A stretch of 64,000 bases of DNA, taken from contig NZ_JACDUS010000003.1 of NCBI RefSeq assembly GCF_013761005.1, positions 310,001 to 374,000 on the forward strand, written 5' to 3'. Position numbers and translations under genes: made by a program. Source of the DNA: Desulfosalsimonas propionicica. GTDB lineage: Bacteria > Desulfobacterota > Desulfobacteria > Desulfobacterales > Desulfosalsimonadaceae. Positions 53,481 through 61,643 of the stretch are shown here, piece by piece. Within the stretch, counting starts at the first letter, position 1; each line of letters begins with the position of its first letter. Under the pieces are notes generated by a model that was given only the letters and a program-made list of their open reading frames with translations, did not search any database and was not told the DNA's origin.

Positions 53481-55185
53481 CACCCTGAGAAAACGAATGG
53501 CCGTGTTTTTGATTCTGCCCACGGCCCTGCTGCTTTTTGCCATGGGTTTTGCCGGTTTCCTTTATGCCCGGAATCTGCTTGTGGATCAATGGCGGCAGAC
53601 CGCGGTTTTAAGACTGGAACGGGCCGCCCATTACATGGACATGCGCCTTGCACGGGTGGCTGAATGGATTGATCTTTTCAATGAGGCGGTCAAATCCCCG
53701 GAAGGAAAGGAGGCTCGGGATTTTATCCTGTCCCGGTTAAAAAACCTCCAGGGCGTTACCGCGGTTGATCTGGTGCCGGCACCCCAATTGCCGGAAAGCC
53801 GGCCGGTGCGAAAACTGCGGCGGCCTGTCAAGGGCGGCCCCCTGACAAAGCTTTACAGCGGAACCCTGTCTGAGATCACCCTGCCCCGATATGACGCCGG
53901 CCGTGACCGGGAAACCGTTTCCCTGATTTCCGGGGTTCCGGATGCTGAAACCGGGAAAACCAAAAGACTGGAAGTCTCGGTGCGCTTTGATTACCTGATG
54001 AAAGATGTGGAAAGTCTGGGGTGGTGGCAGAGCCGGCAGGTTTGCCTGGTGGACAGCACCGGCCGGTATCTTGCCCATAGCGAGGCCATGGAAGGGGGCC
54101 GCAGCCGGCTCGGGGAAACCGGTGATCCGGTGGAACTGGCCGTTTTGGAGCAGATGCAGACAAATTCCCACGGTACATGGCTTGGCAGCGGCCGTCCCCC
54201 GGAGAGGGTGGCTGGTTTTTACTGGCTGGGCCAGGCGCCCTGGGTTTTGATCATGTATGCCCCGGGAAAGCAAATTCTGGCACCCATTATTGAATTTCGC
54301 TTTTATTTTGCCATTGCCGGGGGGTTTTGTATTGCGGTGATCCTGCTTTTGATCAATTTTGCGGGCGGCCGGATGGTGCGCCGGATCCAGGGGCTTTTGC
54401 AGGCTTTTCAGTGGGTGGCAAAAGGCTCTTACATGGTCCGTCTGCCGGTTTCTTCCACGGATGAAATCGGCCGGCTGGAGGCGGGGTTTAACGAGATGGT
54501 TGAGGGCTTAAAGGAACTGGATTTTATCCGGGATACCTTTGGCCGTTATGTGGATCATGAAGTGGCCCGGGAACTGCTGCAAAAACCCGAAGCCTCCCGG
54601 CTGGGCGGGCAGAAGCGGGAGGTCGCGATATTGATGTCCGACATCCGGGGCTTTACCGCTGTTGCCGAGGCCTTGAGCCCGGAAGAAACCATTGGCATCC
54701 TGAATCATTATTTCGGGCGCATGATCGATGTGATCCATGAGTACAGGGGCGTTATCGTGGATTTTTACGGCGACGGGGTCCTGGTGTTTTTTGATCCACA
54801 GGACGGCCCTGTTGTCCCGGCAGCGGCCCGGGCCGTGGACTGCAGCCTTGCCATGCAGCGCAGCATGGCGCAGCTAAACCGGGAAATGGAAAGCAGTCCC
54901 CTGCCTTCGGCCCTGGAAACCGGAATCGCCGTTCATGCCGGATCTGTGGTGGTGGGCAATATCGGCTCAGCAAGCCGGGCAAAATACGGCATTGTAGGCC
55001 TGGCGGTCAATATGACCCAGCGCATGCAGGGGCAGATACCGGGCGGCGGGATTGTGGTTTCCAAAAGGATTCAAGAACTGCTCCCGGACCGGCTGGTTGT
55101 CAGAAGTCCGTTTACGGCCAGATTCAAAGGATTCCAGGAACCGGTGGAGCTTTACATGCTCGAGGATTCCAGACCGAAATCATAA
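53473..55185 (+). CDS. Membrane-anchored class III adenylate/guanylate cyclase with periplasmic sensor and HAMP (second of two)
   Basis: 570 residues. A helix at about 10-32 and one at about 277-297 bracket a periplasmic region of roughly 240 residues that looks like a Cache-type sensor (LVDSTGRYLAHSE, APWVLIMYAP). A HAMP segment (AFQWVAKGSYMVRLPVSSTD) leads to a cyclase domain from about 360 with VAILMSDIRGFTAVAE and DFYGDGVLVFFDP. Both metal-binding acidic positions look intact. It starts inside the end of the first cyclase gene, and a terminator follows, so it closes the operon. Its topology differs from that of its neighbour, so the two probably sense different signals. Confidence 0.88.
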   Translation: MRNTLRKRMAVFLILPTALLLFAMGFAGFLYARNLLVDQWRQTAVLRLERAAHYMDMRLARVAEWIDLFNEAVKSPEGKEARDFILSRLKNLQGVTAVDLVPAPQLPESRPVRKLRRPVKGGPLTKLYSGTLSEITLPRYDAGRDRETVSLISGVPDAETGKTKRLEVSVRFDYLMKDVESLGWWQSRQVCLVDSTGRYLAHSEAMEGGRSRLGETGDPVELAVLEQMQTNSHGTWLGSGRPPERVAGFYWLGQAPWVLIMYAPGKQILAPIIEFRFYFAIAGGFCIAVILLLINFAGGRMVRRIQGLLQAFQWVAKGSYMVRLPVSSTDEIGRLEAGFNEMVEGLKELDFIRDTFGRYVDHEVARELLQKPEASRLGGQKREVAILMSDIRGFTAVAEALSPEETIGILNHYFGRMIDVIHEYRGVIVDFYGDGVLVFFDPQDGPVVPAAARAVDCSLAMQRSMAQLNREMESSPLPSALETGIAVHAGSVVVGNIGSASRAKYGIVGLAVNMTQRMQGQIPGGGIVVSKRIQELLPDRLVVRSPFTARFKGFQEPVELYMLEDSRPKS

Positions 55186-55220
55186 GGCCTGTCGTGCAGG
55201 CGCGCATCCCGGCCTTTTTT
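55185..55220 (+). terminator. Rho-independent terminator after the cyclase operon
   Basis: AAGGCC pairs with GGCCTT, an inner CCTG/CAGG stem sits in the loop, and seven T residues follow. It begins at the stop codon of the second cyclase gene. A second GC-rich hairpin, CCCGGC-GCCGGG, lies just after it at about 55223-55241. Confidence 0.6.
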
Positions 55221-55312
55221 TACCCGGCCCGGTTTGCCGGGCAGTTGTCATTTATGCACCGGCAGCATTCGTATAACCTCATATGTCTGCTTGAGCTTGG
55301 ATGCCTGCCGGG

Positions 55313-56239
55313 TCATGGGTTTTCTTTCTTTGTCGGGAAATATTTCTGAAGAATTTCTGTGATCTGCCGGTCTTTTTCATCCCACAGGGCGTTTAGCCAG
55401 TCCTGGAAATGCTGTCTGAATTCAGGGTCGGTTTCAGCGCCGGACTGCACAAATTCTTTTGGAATTTCAATACGTTTTGCTCGCATCACCACCCGGGGTA
55501 TTTTTCCTTTTAGAAAGTCCCAGAAAGGCAGGGGCGCGCTGTTTTCCGGATAGACGATGGTGACATCGATAATGGCTTCAAGGTTTTCTCCCATGGCCGA
55601 AAGCACCGTTGCCACACCGCCGGCCCTGGGCTTTAACAGGTGTTGGTAGGGCGAGTTTTGGTATTGACGCTTTTTTTCGTCAAAACGGGTGCCTTCAACG
55701 AAATTGATCACTGATATGGGGGCCTTCTTGAATTTTTCGCAGTATTTGCGCGTGGTTTCCAGGTCCTTTCCCTTTAATTCCGGATGTTTTTCTATAAACT
55801 GTTTTGAATAGCGCTTCATGAACGGAAAATCCAGGGCCCACCAAGCTATGCCCAGAAGCGGAACCCATATAAGCTGGCGCTTGAGAAAAAATTTGAGAAA
55901 GGGAATCCGGCGTTTCCATATGTGTTGCAGAACCAGAATATCGGCCCAGGAGCGATGATTGGAAAGCAACAGGTAAGAGGCGGTTGCGTCAAATCCGTCC
56001 ACTCCCTGCACGTCCCAGGCGATATCCTGGGTTATGCGCAGGATAAGGCTGTTGATGTAAATCCAGATCCATGCAATGCCTGTCAGTATCCGGGTGAGAA
56101 AATGGCGGGTGCCTTCATGGGGGATCAGGGTTTTGAGGATAACAAAGGGCAGCAGAGTTGTAAAAGCGCCCACGGTGTTGCCGGTATATAAAAGCAGGGC
56201 AATGGCGCCGCGGAGCGGGCCGGGCAGAAATCCCAACAT
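55313..56239 (-). CDS. Membrane acyltransferase (PlsC/AGPAT-like, YihG type)
   Basis: 308-residue inner-membrane acyltransferase. The catalytic motif LLSNHRSWADIL (NHx4D) is at about residues 83-94, and FVEGTRFDEKKR (EGTR) at about 170-181. It starts with a hydrophobic stretch, FLPGPLRGAIALLLY, and further membrane-associated helices. The pattern matches the LPLAT family acting on lysophosphatidate-like substrates. The frame extends to 56293, but the ATG at 56239 has AGGAG just upstream. Three GATATC palindromes lie in the region before it, two of them exactly ten bases apart. Confidence 0.88.
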   Translation of the reverse strand: MLGFLPGPLRGAIALLLYTGNTVGAFTTLLPFVILKTLIPHEGTRHFLTRILTGIAWIWIYINSLILRITQDIAWDVQGVDGFDATASYLLLSNHRSWADILVLQHIWKRRIPFLKFFLKRQLIWVPLLGIAWWALDFPFMKRYSKQFIEKHPELKGKDLETTRKYCEKFKKAPISVINFVEGTRFDEKKRQYQNSPYQHLLKPRAGGVATVLSAMGENLEAIIDVTIVYPENSAPLPFWDFLKGKIPRVVMRAKRIEIPKEFVQSGAETDPEFRQHFQDWLNALWDEKDRQITEILQKYFPTKKENP

Positions 56240-56266
56240 ATGTGCTCCTCTGTGACAGTTTCGATT

Positions 56267-56311
56267 GATATCAGTCGATATCAGAGGTTTCAAATATATT
56301 TTCCGATATCA
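56267..56311 (-). promoter_or_regulatory. Three GATATC palindromes upstream of the acyltransferase
   Basis: GATATCAG occurs at 56267-56274 and 56277-56284, one helical turn apart, and GATATCA again at 56305-56311. They lie 28-72 bases upstream of the acyltransferase start. They could be operator sites or part of the promoter; no regulator is identified. Confidence 0.3.
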
Positions 56312-56322
56312 CAGACACGGAA

Positions 56323-56348
56323 TAAAAATCAAGCCTGCGGTCCGCAGG
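56323..56348 (-). terminator. Terminator-like hairpin after the B12-type radical SAM gene
   Basis: CCTGCGG and CCGCAGG (56334-56348) form a compact hairpin, and on the reverse strand a T-rich run (TTGATTTTTATT) follows. It begins six bases after the stop of the radical SAM gene at 56354. Confidence 0.5.
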
Positions 56349-56353
56349 ACAGG

Positions 56354-57799
56354 TCACGCTGGCTTTTTTTCCCCGGGCGGATTTTCAAAGGACCGCATGG
56401 CCGAAAGCATGTCCGGCAGATGCCTGGCCATGCGCCACATGCTGTGGCGGTGCTGCCACAGCCGGCGGGTAAATTTTTTCCGCCAGCAGGGATCTGAGTA
56501 AAACCGTTTGACATGTTCGTTGTAGAGCCGGTCAAGCACTTGTCTGGAGCCGATTTCCGACGGGACAAAAACAAAATTCAGGCAGTTCATTTTGCGCCAG
56601 TCCTCTTCCATAGCTCCTTGGCCGGAAATGGTCTTCCAGACCGGGGCACCGTGAAACGGGGTAAACTTGGCCATGTTCATGTCATCTAAGCCCAAAGACA
56701 TGACAAAATCACTGGTTTTGCGGATCGATTCAACGCTTTCCCCGGGCAGTCCCATCATGAACAGGCCTTTGGCCCGCAGCCCTGCGGCCTGAATCCGCCG
56801 GACCGTCTCTTTGACCGCATCAAGGTAAACCCCGGGTTTATGGACTTCCAGCAGATCCGGGTCACCGGTTTCAATGCCCAGAGACACCATGAGGCATCCG
56901 GCCGCCTTGAGCATTTCCAGCAGTTCGTCGTCTGTGTGGCCTACACGCACGGCGCAGTTAAACTGCATGCCCAGGGGCCTGGAAGCCAGCAGATCGCACA
57001 AACGGGCGATCCGGCCGCGTCGAAGCGTAAATAGATCGTCGTAGATGTTTAAATGACGAATCCCAAAGCGGGTGCGCATATAGCGCATATGCTCATAGAT
57101 GTATTCTGCGGAATTGTACCGGAATTGGCTTTTGAAAACCGACCGGTCGCAGTAGGAGCACTGGTAAGGGCAGCCCCGGCTGGTGACCATGGTGGCGCCC
57201 GGGGCCTTGATGTAGCTGAAAAGCGGCAGATTGTAGCCTTTGGGAAATCCGGCCAGTTTTTCATAGGCCGGAAACGGCAGCGTGTCAAGATCCGGCAGAA
57301 AAGCCTGTCCCGGGTTTTCAACAACCCGGTTGTTTTCCCGCCAAATCAGGCCGGGAATTTGCCCGGGGTTTGTCCCGTTTGCCAGTTTCGCCAGGGTTTG
57401 TTCGCCTTCGTTCATGCACAGATAATCGATTTGGGCGAAATCCTCCAGCAGCCTGGCGCCCAGGGCGGATATATGCACACCGCCGAAAATGATCTCAACG
57501 CCCGGGGCCTGCTTTTTGATTCGGCAGGCCATGGCATAGGCGTCCGGAAACCCGGAGGTGGTGGCTGAAAATCCCACCAGATCGGGTTGTTGCTTTAGAA
57601 TGGCATCGACGTTGACATCGGGTTTCGGCGATGCCTTCGGCCCCAGGCAGTCGTGGACAAACACCGTGTGTCCTTCCCGTTCCAGGTAGGCCGCCATGGA
57701 AAGCAGACCCAACGGAGCCATGCGGTTGGCCGTGGCGCTGACGTCTTTTTTGCCGGGCATCCAGTTGGAGCCAGCCGGATGAACCAGTACAATGCGCAT
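56354..57799 (-). CDS. B12-binding-domain radical SAM protein
   Basis: 481 residues. The N-terminal 140 residues look like a cobalamin-binding domain (LVHPAGSNW at the start, GFSATTSGFPDAYAMA, IIFGGVHISALG). The radical SAM motif CPYQCSYCDR is at about 210-219, followed by barrel motifs such as HLNIYDDLF and GIETGDPDLLEVHKPG and SVESIRKTSDF. The family includes enzymes such as magnesium-protoporphyrin cyclase BchE and hopanoid or lipid methylases. The acyltransferase downstream hints at a lipid substrate, which is inference. The start at 57799 opens directly with the domain. Confidence 0.85.
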   Translation of the reverse strand: MRIVLVHPAGSNWMPGKKDVSATANRMAPLGLLSMAAYLEREGHTVFVHDCLGPKASPKPDVNVDAILKQQPDLVGFSATTSGFPDAYAMACRIKKQAPGVEIIFGGVHISALGARLLEDFAQIDYLCMNEGEQTLAKLANGTNPGQIPGLIWRENNRVVENPGQAFLPDLDTLPFPAYEKLAGFPKGYNLPLFSYIKAPGATMVTSRGCPYQCSYCDRSVFKSQFRYNSAEYIYEHMRYMRTRFGIRHLNIYDDLFTLRRGRIARLCDLLASRPLGMQFNCAVRVGHTDDELLEMLKAAGCLMVSLGIETGDPDLLEVHKPGVYLDAVKETVRRIQAAGLRAKGLFMMGLPGESVESIRKTSDFVMSLGLDDMNMAKFTPFHGAPVWKTISGQGAMEEDWRKMNCLNFVFVPSEIGSRQVLDRLYNEHVKRFYSDPCWRKKFTRRLWQHRHSMWRMARHLPDMLSAMRSFENPPGEKKPA

Positions 57800-57902
57800 T
57801 TATTATTCCTGACCGGTAGCTGTGTCATTTATGGATGAGAATATCATTGATCCATTCTCGTGGTTTATCCATATCAGACACAGAGGGATCAGGAAAGGGA
57901 TA

Positions 57903-57931
57903 GATGGGAGGCAAAAGGTTTGCCCCCCATC
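57903..57931. terminator. Strong hairpin between the GAF gene and the radical SAM gene
   Basis: GATGGGAGGCAAA, loop AGG, TTTGCCCCCCATC: a 13-bp stem with one mismatch, 14 bases after the GAF gene stop on the reverse strand. T-runs on either side are short, so it may be a terminator or an mRNA-stabilising structure. Confidence 0.45.
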
Positions 57932-57944
57932 ATCTTTCTTGGAA

Positions 57945-58529
57945 TCAGACCGTTTCGTGGACCGGGCCCCCGCCGGATTTGCGTTTGGCCGGATCACGCA
58001 TGGTCCGGAGCAGGTCTATGCTTTGCTTCATGCCCTTGTAGTGGCGGGCCATATCAAGAGCCATTCCCGTGATGCTGCCCATGGCCTGGACAAAATTGAC
58101 ATCCTCCAGGGTAAACTCCCAGGGCTCGGCGGTGTATACCCGAAGCACCCCGATGGAGCGGCCGCCGATCATTACCGGAACCGAGAGGATGGATGAAATG
58201 CCTTCCTGCCGGGCTTCATCCGGATACTGAATCCGGGGGTCGTCAGATACGTCAAAGATGGCCACGGGCCCGTGCTCCAGGGACTCCGAAATGGATTTCA
58301 ATGCGCTTAAAGGGCCCTTGTTGACATAATTGTCACTCAATCCAAAGGATGCGGCCAGTTCCAGCTCCCGGGTTTCCCGGTTGACCAGAAAAAGAGCGCA
58401 TCCCTTGACTTCCAGCGCTCTGGCAATGCTTTCCACAGCCATGAGCACAACCTCCTCCGGGTCCTTGGAATGGGAAATGGCGCTGGTGACTTTCAGTAGA
58501 GTTTCGTAATTCATGAGTTGTTTTTTCAT
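57945..58529 (-). CDS. GAF-domain protein
   Basis: 194-residue cytosolic protein made almost entirely of one GAF domain: LLKVTSAISHSKDPEEVVLMA, GCALFLVNRETRELELAASFG, GISSILSVPVMIGGRSIGVLRVY and FVQAMGSITGMALDMARHY. No output domain is attached, so it may be a ligand-binding or scaffolding partner. The frame extends to 58550, but the ATG at 58529 has AAGGGGGGA directly upstream. The C-terminal tail is basic (RDPAKRKSGGG). The ligand is unknown. It stands alone, with its own upstream region of about 300 bases divergent from nifU. Confidence 0.85.
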   Translation of the reverse strand: MKKQLMNYETLLKVTSAISHSKDPEEVVLMAVESIARALEVKGCALFLVNRETRELELAASFGLSDNYVNKGPLSALKSISESLEHGPVAIFDVSDDPRIQYPDEARQEGISSILSVPVMIGGRSIGVLRVYTAEPWEFTLEDVNFVQAMGSITGMALDMARHYKGMKQSIDLLRTMRDPAKRKSGGGPVHETV

Positions 58530-58753
58530 TTTCCCCCCTTGTGGTTTCAAAGATTGTATATAACACCGGTGTTGGTTTACACCGGATGTGAAAGCCCGGG
58601 GATAGAATACAAAACCGAAAAAGCAGCAACGCAGCTGTCAGATGAGCGGGAGCCGGAGAAGCGTGTTTGAAAAAAATCTGTTTGCATATAAAATAATGCC
58701 CCCCGGGCCCCAGGTCAAACAGAGGCCGGCGGGAATTTTGCGGTTTGACGCTG

Positions 58754-58776
58754 CCGGCTTTACAAAACCGGCTTTA
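58754..58776 (+). promoter_or_regulatory. Tandem CCGGCTTTA repeats upstream of nifU
   Basis: CCGGCTTTA occurs at 58754-58762 and 58768-58776, a 14-base period, about 50 bases before the nifU start in the 297-base gap to the GAF gene. It may be a regulator binding site. I found no convincing -35/-10 pair and no gene in this gap. Confidence 0.3.
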
Positions 58777-58826
58777 TGATTATTCTAAAAGAGCACAGAT
58801 AACCATACACTACGGAGGAAAAGCAT

Positions 58827-59345
58827 ATGTATAACCAAGTCGTCATGGATCATTTTAAAAATCCGAGAAATGTGGGAGTCATTGAAGATCCCGACGGGGT
58901 GGGCGAAGTTGGCAACCCCCTGTGCGGGGACATGATGACCATTTATCTGAAAATCGATGAGAATGAGAAGCGGATTTCAGATATAAAGTTTCAGACCTTT
59001 GGCTGCGGTTCGGCCATTGCGGTATCGAGCATGCTAACGGAAATGGCAAAGGGAAAAACCCTGGATGAGGCCAGAAAGATCAGCAACAAGGATGTGGCTG
59101 AAGCTTTGGAGGGGCTGCCCAAAAACAAGCTGCACTGCTCCAACCTGGGGGCGGACGCCCTGCACATGGCCATTCAGGATTATGATGACAAAAAGGCCGG
59201 CATTGTGCGCCCCAGGGAGGAAAGAGAGGAGAAACACGAACATGGCGATGGTGAAACCTGCTATTGTCCGTATTGTGACGTGGAACTCGATGAGAAAGCC
59301 AGTTTCTGCGAAGCCTGTCAGCGGGATCTGACCGAGGAGCATTAA
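58827..59345 (+). CDS. nifU: NifU/IscU-type Fe-S scaffold with C-terminal zinc-ribbon
   Basis: 172-residue scaffold on which Fe-S clusters are built. The IscU-like domain carries three conserved cysteines: GNPLCGDMM (about 34), FGCGSAIAVSSML (about 60) and HCSNLGADAL (about 104). After about residue 130 comes an unusual tail with CYCPYC and CEAC, a zinc-ribbon-like or extra metal site in place of the NifU ferredoxin and Nfu domains. The ATG follows ACGGAGGA. nifS follows 63 bases later, so the pair is a minimal Fe-S assembly operon serving the many Fe-S proteins nearby. Confidence 0.92.
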   Translation: MYNQVVMDHFKNPRNVGVIEDPDGVGEVGNPLCGDMMTIYLKIDENEKRISDIKFQTFGCGSAIAVSSMLTEMAKGKTLDEARKISNKDVAEALEGLPKNKLHCSNLGADALHMAIQDYDDKKAGIVRPREEREEKHEHGDGETCYCPYCDVELDEKASFCEACQRDLTEEH

Positions 59346-59408
59346 AAACACAGGAGATGCGGAAAAGATTTAACGCAGGAAAATTCACAGCGCAAGGAGA
59401 GTTTTTTG

Positions 59409-60575
59409 ATGAATGTGATCAATCTCGACCATATCTCGTTTAATCCGCTTCTTCCGGAAGTCAGGGAGGCCATGATTGATGCGATCAATAACAAGGATCT
59501 GCACAATCCTTCAAGCCAGCACAAAGCCGGGGAAAAATCTGCGGAAATGCTGGCCCAGGCCAGGCAGAACGTGGCCGATCTGATCAATGCCGCCGATCCC
59601 AAAGAAGTCGTGTTTACCTCCGGCGGCACTGAATCGGTCAATCACGCGGTTAAGGGCGCGGCCATGGCCAACCGGGAGAAGGGCAATCATATCATTGCCA
59701 CCAACATCGAGCACAACTCGGTAATCCGCAGCTTAAAGCGGCTTTCCGCCCAGGGCTTCAAGGTGACTTCCCTGTCGGTTGACGAATCGGGCCGGGTGGA
59801 TCCGGCTGCCGTGGCAGATGCCATAACGGACCAGACCATCCTGATATCGGTGATGCACAGCAACAATGAAACCGGCACCATCCAGCCCATAGCCGAAATC
59901 GGCGCCATTGCCCGGGAAAACAAGGTGCTGTTTCACTGTGATGCAGTGGATTCCGTGGGGGTTGTGCCGGTGGATGTCCAGGCGTTAAACGCAGACCTGC
60001 TCAGCTTTGCCTCCAATCCTTTTTACGGGCCCACGGGGGCGGGCGGCCTGTATATTCGCCGGGGCACCCGGATTTTTCCCCTGCTCGACGGCGGCGTCCA
60101 GGAGCACAACAAGCGGGCGGGCACGGAAAATCTTATCGGCATCATTGGAATGGGAAAAGCCGCCCAGCTGGCTGCGGCCCATATGGAGGAGCGCAGGGCG
60201 CATCTGGCGGATCTGAAAAAATATCTGGTGGAGCAGCTGCCCCAATACGTTGATGAATATATTATCAACACCAATCCGGACCACAGTCTGCCCAACCTGC
60301 TCAATATTTCACTCAAATATATCGAGGGTGAAAGCGTGATGCTGATGCTCGATGAGGAAAACCTGGCCGTGTCCACCAAGTCGGCTTGTGCCACGGGTTC
60401 GCTGCGGGCCTCTCACGTATTGCTGTCTCTGGGGCTGAGTCATTCAGACGCCCAGGGCACCCTGGTGATTGCATGGGGCATTGACAATAGCAAAGATGAT
60501 TTGCAAAAGCTGCTCTCCACGCTTTCCGGGGTGGTCAGCACACTGCGCAGCATGTCACCGCTGTATCAGAAATGA
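59409..60575 (+). CDS. nifS: Cysteine desulfurase (NifS-like, class V aminotransferase fold)
   Basis: 388-residue PLP enzyme releasing sulfur from cysteine for Fe-S assembly. It has VFTSGGTESVNHAVKG near residues 62-77, HSNNETGTIQPIAEIG near 150-165, and STKSACATGSLRASHVLLSLG with the mobile-loop cysteine at about 327. The PLP-lysine region is unusual: SFASNPFYGPTGAGGLYIRRG stands where SxHKxxGPKG is expected, with Asn replacing the usual His-Lys pair, so catalysis needs checking. AAGGAGA lies eight bases before the ATG at 59409. Directly after nifU. Confidence 0.85.
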   Translation: MNVINLDHISFNPLLPEVREAMIDAINNKDLHNPSSQHKAGEKSAEMLAQARQNVADLINAADPKEVVFTSGGTESVNHAVKGAAMANREKGNHIIATNIEHNSVIRSLKRLSAQGFKVTSLSVDESGRVDPAAVADAITDQTILISVMHSNNETGTIQPIAEIGAIARENKVLFHCDAVDSVGVVPVDVQALNADLLSFASNPFYGPTGAGGLYIRRGTRIFPLLDGGVQEHNKRAGTENLIGIIGMGKAAQLAAAHMEERRAHLADLKKYLVEQLPQYVDEYIINTNPDHSLPNLLNISLKYIEGESVMLMLDEENLAVSTKSACATGSLRASHVLLSLGLSHSDAQGTLVIAWGIDNSKDDLQKLLSTLSGVVSTLRSMSPLYQK

Positions 60576-60636
60576 TTGTTCAATAAAAAAATAACTTTTT
60601 GATTTTACTTAACACTTAATCACTTAACACTGCCTG

Positions 60637-60674
60637 AAAAAAAGCCCTTTCCCGAGCAGGAAAGGGCTTTTTTC
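60637..60674. terminator. Bidirectional Rho-independent terminator
   Basis: AAGCCCTTTCC and GGAAAGGGCTT form an 11-bp perfect stem around CGAGCA, with A-rich and T-rich flanks. It serves nifS on the forward strand and the small zinc-ribbon gene (stop at 60678) on the reverse strand. Confidence 0.85.
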
Positions 60675-60677
60675 GTC

Positions 60678-60890
60678 TTAGCTGGGCTGGTCGGTTTTGC
60701 CCGAGGCTTCAATGCTGCACTGGGTAAAGTCGATTGTCTTGTTGCATTTGTGGCACTTGTGGGGCCGGTCAAACTCATCGGAAAAAATTTCCACCTCCGC
60801 CCCGCATTCCGGGCATTTGCAGGTGAATGCGCTTAAATTCTTAAATTGCTGGAACCCGGGGCAATGTTGCGGGGTAGACTGTTCTGCCAT
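60678..60890 (-). CDS. Small double-CxxC zinc-ribbon-like protein
   Basis: 70-residue protein with CKCPEC and HKCHKC motifs about 20 residues apart, the usual arrangement of a rubredoxin- or zinc-ribbon-like metal knuckle. The remainder is short and polar, and no function can be assigned. The ATG at 60890 has AGGAGG seven bases upstream; the GTG at 60896 is too close to it. It is divergent from the universal stress protein gene and shares a terminator with nifS. Confidence 0.75.
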   Translation of the reverse strand: MAEQSTPQHCPGFQQFKNLSAFTCKCPECGAEVEIFSDEFDRPHKCHKCNKTIDFTQCSIEASGKTDQPS

Positions 60891-61087
60891 TTGCACGCCT
60901 CCTTGTGATGCACGTTAAACTGAATTGTTTCCGCTGATTTCTCTTTTCTAACAGCAATATAAGCATCCGTGTCCGAAAAGACAAAAAATTCCGGCGATCC
61001 ATGTCTGTCCGTGACAAATCCGTGTAAAGGATTATGTTTTGACATAAACCGGAAATGGAACATTTGCGAGCACAAGGAGGCATAAGT

Positions 61088-61543
61088 ATGGAAATTCGGA
61101 AAGTGTTGTGGCCCACGGATTTTTCGGGCAGTGCGGAGGCGGCTTTGCCGCATGTGCAGTCCCTGAGTCAGAATTACGGAGCAGAGGTGCATGTGCTGCA
61201 CGTGCTTGAAGATATCATTCATCATCAGGGATGGTACGGGGATTTTGAATCCCAGCACGTGGAAAAACTCATGGAAAAGGCACAGCAGAAGGCCAAACAG
61301 AATCTTGACCAGATTTGTACCAATCACCTGGAAGGCTGTCCTTTGTATATCAAACATGTGGCTGTAGGTGATCCGGCAGCAGAAATTTTAAAGCTCATTG
61401 ACCAGGAAAAGGTGGACCTGGTGGTCATGGCCACCCGGGGCAAAAGCGGTGCATTTGATTACGGCAGTGTTGCCGAGCGGGTGACAAAGCACTCTCCTGT
61501 GCCGGTGACCACCATCCCGGTGGAAAATCCTGAAAAGGGGTGA
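61088..61543 (+). CDS. Universal stress protein (UspA family)
   Basis: 151-residue single-domain Usp protein. It opens with VLWPTDFSGSAEAALPHVQS and ends with VDLVVMATRGKSGAFDYGSVAERVTKHSPVPVTTIP, where the G-2x-G-9x-G(S/T) ATP-binding motif is nearly kept (TRGKSGAFDYGSVAERV). It may bind ATP. The frame begins at 61055, but AAGGAGG seven bases before 61088 fixes the start. It lies 100 bases before a ferredoxin gene. Confidence 0.9.
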   Translation: MEIRKVLWPTDFSGSAEAALPHVQSLSQNYGAEVHVLHVLEDIIHHQGWYGDFESQHVEKLMEKAQQKAKQNLDQICTNHLEGCPLYIKHVAVGDPAAEILKLIDQEKVDLVVMATRGKSGAFDYGSVAERVTKHSPVPVTTIPVENPEKG

Positions 61544-61643
61544 TGCCCTGGCGGAAAAAGGGTGTTGACATATTTGTTTTACATCAACATATTGGGTTTA
61601 ACCGGTCAAATCCTTTTAATCTTTCACGCAAGGGGAGGTCAGT

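Noticed and set aside
58741-58826. Sigma-70 promoter for nifU using TTGACG at 58745
   Set aside because: The closest -10-like sequence (TATGAT) is 24 bases away, too far for a normal spacer.
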